In this document: positions 5,298-10,103 of the stretch, piece by piece
How positions within the stretch are numbered: position 1 is the first letter of the stretch
Layout of the letters: each line of letters begins with the position of its first letter
Program-made: the position numbers and the translations under genes
The notes under the pieces: generated by a model
Told to the model about the DNA's origin: nothing
What the model saw: only the letters and a program-made list of their open reading frames with translations
The model's database searches: none
Source of the DNA: Bacillota bacterium
Lineage (GTDB): Bacteria; Bacillota; Clostridia; Clostridiales; Clostridiaceae
Reading direction: 5' to 3'
Assembly (NCBI GenBank): GCA_023435985.1
Contig: JAEZKY010000072.1
Coordinates: forward strand, 1 to 10,103
Length of the DNA stretch: 10,103 nucleotides

Positions 5298-8180
5298 ATG
5301 GATTTAGAAAGTAAGCTTATAAATATTATAAATACTGAAAACAAAAAAAATCCATTAACAGATGTTGAGATAGCTAAGTTTTTAGGGGTAGCTAGAGAAT
5401 CTGTAACTAATTTAAGAAAAGAATTAAATATAACTAATTCTAGACAAAGACGATATCCATATTTGAAAGTGGCAATGTCATCTATATTGAAGAAAAATAG
5501 AAATATTGCTATCTCCGAGCTTACAAGGGAATTATTAGCTGAAGGATTTGATGTATCAAGGAGAGTCGTTGAAGAACTATTAGCTAATGATAATTTAGAA
5601 ATTAATAAAGTAAAAATTGAAGCAGAAAAATTTGTTGATCCATTTGATTCATTAATCGGAAGTAATGGAAGTCTAAAAAATTCAATAGAGCAAGCCAAAT
5701 CAGCAATTTTATATCCACCTAAAGGATTAACAACGCTTATTGTTGGAGAAAGTGGAGTAGGAAAAAGTAAGTTTTCTGAATGTATGTATGAATTTGCAAA
5801 GAAGAAAAAAATCATAAAAGAGAGTGCTTCCTTTGTTGTATTCAATTGTGCTGACTATAGTGATAATCCACAGCTATTATTATCTCTTTTATTTGGTCAT
5901 AAGAAAGGTGCATTTACTGGAGCAGACACAGATTCATCTGGATTAGTAGAAGAAGCTAATGGAGGAGTGCTTTTTTTAGATGAAATTCATAGATTGCCGC
6001 CTAAAGGTCAAGAAATACTTTTTTCAATTATGGATAGAGGCAAATTTAGAAGATTGGGGGAAGCAAATTCAGAAAGAAAAGTTAGTTTGATGCTAATAGG
6101 AGCAACTACTGAAAGTGTAGAAACTAACTTGCTATTGACCTTTAGAAGAAGGATACCAATGGTAATAAATATACCACCTTTACATGAGAGACTAATAAAA
6201 GAAAAGATAGAGATTATATATAATGAGTTTCAACAAGAATGTAATAGAATAGATGCAAAAATATTTGTGGATAAAAAGGTTGCAGAAATATTAGCTTTAA
6301 AGAAGTTTAGCGGTAACATAGGACAATTACAAAATATGATTCAAGTTTTATGTGCACGAGCTTTTATGACTTTCATAAATAATGAGGATGTAAATAAAGA
6401 ATCATTAGTAATAGATATGAACCAAATATTGAAAATAAATGATTCTTTTAAGGATATAAGGTTTGAAGATATTAATCAATTAGAAATAAGAAAATACTTA
6501 AAGGATACAATATTCATTCCATTTATGTCTGAGCAGCAAGCAAAAGAAAAAAATTCCAATAATGATGAAAATGAATTTCCAGAAGATATTTATAGAAAGA
6601 TTGAAAAGAAATATTATGAGTTAAAAAAGATAGATATAAAAGAAGCGGATATAGAAAGCATTCTTTGGGCTTTTATACAAAATAGCTTTATTAATATTGA
6701 AACTAATTTTAACTTTGAGAAATCGTTTTCTATGAATGATTTAAGAAGCTTTGTAAGTGAGGATTTATTAAATTTTATAGAAAGTTTTATGGAAGAGTTA
6801 ATTAAGGAAAATCCAACTATAGAAATTAATAAAAATGCATTTAAGTATTTAGCTATACATGTTGAAGAGTGCATTAAAAGAATAAGGCTTAAACAGAAAA
6901 TGATAAATGTTAATAAAATTTTAAGTGACACAACTTACGAGTATGAAATAGCTAAAAAGTTTGCAAAGAGACTTGAAGAAATAAAAGATATAGAAATTCC
7001 TAATGATGAAATTGGATTTATAGGTCTTTATATAAAAGCCGCCTTAAGTACTGAAAGCAAGAGAGATAAGGTGGGACTAATGATAATTTCTCATGGTGGA
7101 ATAGCTACAGCAATAACAAATGTAGTTAAAGAACTTTTAGGTATAAAATTTCCGGTAGCAATAGATATGCCTTTAGATGAGAATCCAATTAATATTTACA
7201 ATAAAGTAGTTGAATTATCTAAAATAATAGATCAAGGAAAAGGAATATTATTTTTAGTTGATATGGGGTCATTGACCAATATAGGGGAGATTGTAAATAA
7301 AAGAACAGGAATAAAATCAAGAACAATAGATAGAGTTGAACTTATAATCGCACTAGAAGCAGCAAGAAAAGTTTCAATAAGAGAAGGAGATCTTGATGAA
7401 ATATATTTTTCTTTAATAAAGGACAGATTAGGATATAGATGTTTCTTAGAGGAAATATCTAATAAACCTAAAGCAATAATATCATTATGTCTGACTGGTG
7501 AAGGAATAGCTAAATATATAAGTAAAAGTTTAGGTGACCAATATGAGGATGTAAACTTTTATGAAATGAGTGCATTGGATGAAAATTTGTCAAATAAAAT
7601 TTTTAAGTTAAAAAAAGAAAATAACATATTAGCAGTTATAGGAACAATAAACCCAGAAATACAAGGGATAAATTTTATACCATATGATAAAGAAGTTTTA
7701 AAAAATTTAAGTATAAGTTTATTAAATACAAAAGATGAAGAGATAATACAATACGAAAGAATTTTAGATCAAGAGCTATTGATTTTCGAACCAGAGATAT
7801 ATTTCAAAAAAGATTTATTAGAATATATATGCTCACTACTAATTAATAAAGGAAGCGTAGATAAAGAATATTTATCTTCAGTTATTAATAGGGAAAATCT
7901 ATCGCCAACATATTTAAAAGGAGAGATAGCAGTACCACATGGAGAATCTTCATATGTAAATAAGACAAGCTTTATATTCATTAAACTTAAAAATCCAATT
8001 GATTGGGGGGTTGGAAATGTGAATTTAGTATGTATGCCAGTTTTTAGAGCAAATGACAAAGTAATTGTAAAAAACATTTTAAAGATTTTAGAAGATAAAA
8101 ATTTCATAGGAAATATGAACAATAGTTTAAATGAATTAGAGTTTAGAAATATCATCTTAAATAAATTCAAAGAAATGTGA
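5298..8180 (+). CDS. LevR-type sigma-54-dependent activator with PRD and PTS domains
   Basis: Transcriptional activator of 960 residues. ATG 5298 is chosen because GGGAGGAG (5279-5286) precedes it and the sigma-54 promoter ends at 5266. Domains: N-terminal HTH about 20-48 (TDVEIAKFLGVARESVTNLRKEL), a second helical or winged segment about 55-100, and an AAA+ sigma-54 interaction domain about 115-350 with Walker A GESGVGKS (150-157), GAFTGA (204-209), Walker B GGVLFLDE (222-229) and arginines at 283-285. Then come a PRD about 480-590 (H521), an EIIA-Man-like domain with H599 in ISHGG, an EIIB-Gat-like domain with C731 in LCLTGEG, and a C-terminal EIIA-Fru/Mtl-like domain with H881 in VPHGE. 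PTS phosphorylation presumably controls its activity. The second PRD histidine position appears to be Tyr578, and I see no second PRD at the C-terminus. The EIIA gene follows after 18 bases, so it heads the operon it most likely activates. Confidence 0.92.
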   Translation: MDLESKLINIINTENKKNPLTDVEIAKFLGVARESVTNLRKELNITNSRQRRYPYLKVAMSSILKKNRNIAISELTRELLAEGFDVSRRVVEELLANDNLEINKVKIEAEKFVDPFDSLIGSNGSLKNSIEQAKSAILYPPKGLTTLIVGESGVGKSKFSECMYEFAKKKKIIKESASFVVFNCADYSDNPQLLLSLLFGHKKGAFTGADTDSSGLVEEANGGVLFLDEIHRLPPKGQEILFSIMDRGKFRRLGEANSERKVSLMLIGATTESVETNLLLTFRRRIPMVINIPPLHERLIKEKIEIIYNEFQQECNRIDAKIFVDKKVAEILALKKFSGNIGQLQNMIQVLCARAFMTFINNEDVNKESLVIDMNQILKINDSFKDIRFEDINQLEIRKYLKDTIFIPFMSEQQAKEKNSNNDENEFPEDIYRKIEKKYYELKKIDIKEADIESILWAFIQNSFINIETNFNFEKSFSMNDLRSFVSEDLLNFIESFMEELIKENPTIEINKNAFKYLAIHVEECIKRIRLKQKMINVNKILSDTTYEYEIAKKFAKRLEEIKDIEIPNDEIGFIGLYIKAALSTESKRDKVGLMIISHGGIATAITNVVKELLGIKFPVAIDMPLDENPINIYNKVVELSKIIDQGKGILFLVDMGSLTNIGEIVNKRTGIKSRTIDRVELIIALEAARKVSIREGDLDEIYFSLIKDRLGYRCFLEEISNKPKAIISLCLTGEGIAKYISKSLGDQYEDVNFYEMSALDENLSNKIFKLKKENNILAVIGTINPEIQGINFIPYDKEVLKNLSISLLNTKDEEIIQYERILDQELLIFEPEIYFKKDLLEYICSLLINKGSVDKEYLSSVINRENLSPTYLKGEIAVPHGESSYVNKTSFIFIKLKNPIDWGVGNVNLVCMPVFRANDKVIVKNILKILEDKNFIGNMNNSLNELEFRNIILNKFKEM

Positions 8181-8198
8181 TAAATAGGAGGTATAATA

Positions 8199-8645
8199 AT
8201 GAATTTAGATTTAATTGCATTAAATTTAGAAGTAAAAAATAAAGAAGAGGTTATAAGTGAATTAGGCAAAAGGATGCTTAAAAATGGATATGTAAAAAAT
8301 ACATATATAGATGCCGTTTTAGAAAGGGAGAAAACATTACCAACAGGATTAGACATTGGTGAAATGTGCGTTGCAATCCCACATACAGATTCTAAACATG
8401 TAAATGAATCTAATGTAGCTGTGGCTGTATTAAATAATTCTGTTGAATTTAATAATATGATTGATCCAAGTAAAAAAGTTGAAGTTAGGATTGTATTTTT
8501 ACTAGCTATAAACAATCCGGACTCTCAAGTAACGCTATTAAGTAAATTAATGTCAGTATTTCAAAATGTAAATTTGCTAAAACAGATAAGAGATTCATCA
8601 ACTACGGAAGAAGTAGCAAAATTATTAGAAGGTATAGAAATATAA
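8199..8645 (+). CDS. PTS EIIA component, galactitol/fructose type (GatA-like)
   Basis: Cytoplasmic phosphocarrier of 148 residues; ATG 8199 has AGGAGG at 8186-8191 with a 7-base gap. It is a complete PTS_EIIA type-2 domain. The phosphorylated histidine is H62 in CVAIPHTDSKHV, after the LEREKTLPTGLDIG stretch typical of the family. It takes phosphate from HPr and gives it to the EIIB protein encoded next. It follows the regulator by 18 bases and precedes EIIB by 57, so it is part of the same operon. Gat-family systems import galactitol and other sugar alcohols; the substrate is not decided by this subunit. Confidence 0.93.
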   Translation: MNLDLIALNLEVKNKEEVISELGKRMLKNGYVKNTYIDAVLEREKTLPTGLDIGEMCVAIPHTDSKHVNESNVAVAVLNNSVEFNNMIDPSKKVEVRIVFLLAINNPDSQVTLLSKLMSVFQNVNLLKQIRDSSTTEEVAKLLEGIEI

Positions 8646-8702
8646 TGCTTAAAATTATAATCGATTTTGAGTTTATATAATAAATTTTAGGAGGAAAATA
8701 AT

Positions 8703-9008
8703 ATGAAAAAGGTCAATGTATTATCAGTTTGTGGATCTGGAACAGTAACATCATCAATGGTTGCAGGAAAAGTAAAAGAGACTTTGAAAGAAAAAGGTAT
8801 AAGTGCATCAACAACGGAAGCAAGGCCAACTGAAGCTTTAAATTTAGCTCAATCTGGAAGGTTTGATTTTATTGTTTATACAAGCCCATTACCAGCTGGA
8901 GACTATAAAATACCAGCTATAAATGCATTTACATGCCTTACAGGAATAGGAGAAGATCAATTTTTTGAAGAAGTATTTAAAACTATAGATGAATTAGACA
9001 AAAAGTAA
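8703..9008 (+). CDS. PTS EIIB component, galactitol type (GatB-like)
   Basis: Cytoplasmic phosphotransfer protein of 101 residues; ATG 8703 has AGGAGG at 8689-8694. The phospho-cysteine is C10 in the P-loop VLSVCGSGTVTSSM, which matches the lactose/cellobiose/galactitol EIIB fold and in particular GatB (C-G-x-G-x-x-T-S). Length is normal for the family. It passes phosphate from EIIA to the sugar alcohol bound by EIIC. The EIIC gene starts 29 bases later. The 57-base gap before this gene contains no terminator that I can see. Confidence 0.93.
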   Translation: MKKVNVLSVCGSGTVTSSMVAGKVKETLKEKGISASTTEARPTEALNLAQSGRFDFIVYTSPLPAGDYKIPAINAFTCLTGIGEDQFFEEVFKTIDELDKK

Positions 9009-9037
9009 AATTTATTAACGAGTGGAGGGAATTTTAA

Positions 9038-10103
9038 ATGTTAGCAATTTTAAAGTCAATAATTGATACCTTTGGATCAGCAATTATTGTTCCATTTATT
9101 ATCTTTATAATAGCAAAGGTTTTTAAAGTATCAACACAAAAATCTTTTCTTTCAGCTATATATGCAGGTGTAGCGTTACAAGGATTCTCATTAATATTAA
9201 ATTCATTTACACCAATAGTAACACCAGTTATAAATAGAATGGTTCAAAGCACAGGAGTAAATCGTTCTGTATTTGATGTAGGCTGGCAGGCTACATCTCT
9301 AGTTGCATTCTCATCAAGTGCAGGTATGATATATTTAGGATTAGGAATTGCATTACAAACTGTTTTGTTTTTAATAAAATGGACAGATGTTTTTCAGCCA
9401 TCAGATTTATGGAATAACTATTCATATATGGTCTGGGGAGCTATGGTTATTGGAGTGACAGGAAGTTTTCCTTTAGGTATAGCATGTATGGTATTATTAA
9501 ACTTCTACAGTTTATTGATATCAGAATTAGTAGCAAGAAGATGGTCAAACTATTATAAATATCCTAATTGTACAATAATAGCTATGCATAATGTTGAAGC
9601 ATCAGTATTTGCAGTGCTTATAGATCCAGTATACAATGCATTAGGTTTCAATAAAATTAAATTAAATCCAGCTCAATTGGAGAAGAAATTAGGATTCTTT
9701 GGTGAGCCAATGACATTGGGATTATTTTTAGGAATGTTTATTGGAATATTAGGTAACACTTCAAGAATAGGTACTATGGATGCTTGGGGAGAAATATTGA
9801 AATTAGGTATTGCAACTAGTGCAGTTATGGCTATATTCCCTAAGGTTGCCAGCATGTTTGCTCAGGCATTTTCGCCAATAACAGATGCAGCAAGAAAATT
9901 CATGCAAAAAGCAGGAAATCGTGATTGGTTTATAGCAGTAAATGATGCCGTTGGATATGGTGAACCAGCAACATTAATTTCAGGATTGATATTAATACCA
10001 TTTATGCTTGTATTAGCAATGATACTTCCAGGAAATCAAGTTTTACCTGTAGTAGATTTACTTGCACTTCCATATATGGTTCAAGGTTTAGTTGCTGTAT
10101 ATA
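9038..10103 (+). CDS. PTS EIIC component, galactitol type (GatC-like), 3' partial
   Basis: Membrane permease of the PTS; 355 residues are visible and the frame is open to the window edge. ATG 9038 follows GGAGGG at 9024-9029 with an 8-base gap. The protein is strongly hydrophobic with many membrane segments, starting with SAIIVPFIIFIIAKVF (residues about 14-29). The visible part resembles EIIC-Gat proteins: IYAGVALQGFSLILNSFTPIV near the N-terminus, VFDVGWQATSLVAFSSSAGMIYLGLGI, IAMHNVEASVFAVLIDP, and VGYGEP late in the protein. Family members usually run to about 420-460 residues, so around 70-100 are missing. It binds and translocates the sugar alcohol during phosphorylation by EIIB. The exact substrate (galactitol, or another hexitol or pentitol) cannot be told; catabolic genes downstream would decide. 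Confidence 0.92.
   Translation, partial: MLAILKSIIDTFGSAIIVPFIIFIIAKVFKVSTQKSFLSAIYAGVALQGFSLILNSFTPIVTPVINRMVQSTGVNRSVFDVGWQATSLVAFSSSAGMIYLGLGIALQTVLFLIKWTDVFQPSDLWNNYSYMVWGAMVIGVTGSFPLGIACMVLLNFYSLLISELVARRWSNYYKYPNCTIIAMHNVEASVFAVLIDPVYNALGFNKIKLNPAQLEKKLGFFGEPMTLGLFLGMFIGILGNTSRIGTMDAWGEILKLGIATSAVMAIFPKVASMFAQAFSPITDAARKFMQKAGNRDWFIAVNDAVGYGEPATLISGLILIPFMLVLAMILPGNQVLPVVDLLALPYMVQGLVAVY

Larger units (their letters stand above)
4921..5309 (+). repeat. Imperfect tandem duplication (period 212 bp) of a sigma-54 control unit
   Basis: Two diverged copies lie in direct orientation, about 4921-5096 and about 5133-5309. Matched blocks keep exactly a 212-bp offset: AAAATGTAAA (4968-4977 and 5180-5189), TTACAATGCTTAAGA (4999-5013 and 5211-5225), and the sigma-54 promoter (5039-5054 and 5251-5266, 15 of 16 identical). 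A T-run, a GGAG-type ribosome binding site and an ATG follow each promoter; the ATG offset becomes 215. Sequence between the blocks has drifted. The starts also match in protein: MKLKSK in copy 1 and MDLESK in copy 2. The rest of the gene-free stretch 4782-5297 holds only the minus-strand promoter and the inverted repeat listed separately. Confidence 0.8.

Noticed and set aside
5231..5845. A 204-codon minus-strand ORF over the control region and the start of the regulator gene.
   Set aside because: It is antisense to the HTH/AAA+ coding region and the sigma-54 promoter, has no recognisable domain, and its composition (rich in S, F, L, I, N) is that of a reverse reading of AT-rich coding sequence.
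7769..8515. A 248-codon minus-strand ORF antisense to the end of the regulator and the EIIA gene.
   Set aside because: It spans two clearly coding genes with intact PTS active sites and shows no motif of its own. Minus-strand ORFs at 3943-4161, 6614-6931 and 9673-9855 are rejected for the same reason.

Overview
The base composition (very AT-rich), strong AGGAGG-type ribosome binding sites, GTG and TTG starts, T-tailed hairpin terminators and the protein families present all point to a low-GC Firmicute, most likely a solventogenic or saccharolytic Clostridium (class Clostridia). I see no rRNA, tRNA, CRISPR array, transposase or phage gene. The window cuts into a gene at both ends.

Layout. (1) Positions 1-2951: an OmpR-type response regulator (5' end missing), its membrane sensor histidine kinase overlapping it by one base, and after 93 bases a small exported protein. 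The block closes with a strong terminator at 2976-3008. (2) Positions 3075-4260: a single gene for a DUF362 protein with two [4Fe-4S] ferredoxin motifs. Its promoter has a 19-bp spacer containing a dyad placed as in MerR/SoxR-type promoters. It closes with a terminator at 4337-4368 that also lies at the end of the convergent next gene. (3) Positions 4374-4844, minus strand: a small SRPBCC/DUF3284-like protein with a TTG start and its own sigma-A-type promoter. (4) Positions 4845-5297: a 450-base control region holding two copies, 212 bp apart, of a sigma-54 promoter with conserved upstream boxes, a ribosome binding site and a start codon. The first copy leads only into an 11-codon ORF. (5) Positions 5298 to the end: a co-directional operon of a LevR-type sigma-54 activator with PTS-derived domains, then separate EIIA, EIIB and EIIC proteins of the galactitol (Gat) family. 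EIIC runs off the end.

How it fits together. The LevR-type protein carries the GAFTGA loop that contacts sigma-54 as well as PTS phosphorylation domains (PRD, EIIA-Man, EIIB-Gat, EIIA-Fru/Mtl). The only sigma-54 promoters seen are upstream of its own gene, so the simplest reading is that it activates its own operon in response to the phosphorylation state of the sugar-alcohol PTS. The most notable points are the duplicated sigma-54 control unit, the SoxR-like promoter geometry in front of the DUF362 ferredoxin gene, and the regulator's apparent lack of a second PRD. I found no clearly new system; these are regulatory oddities around known families.
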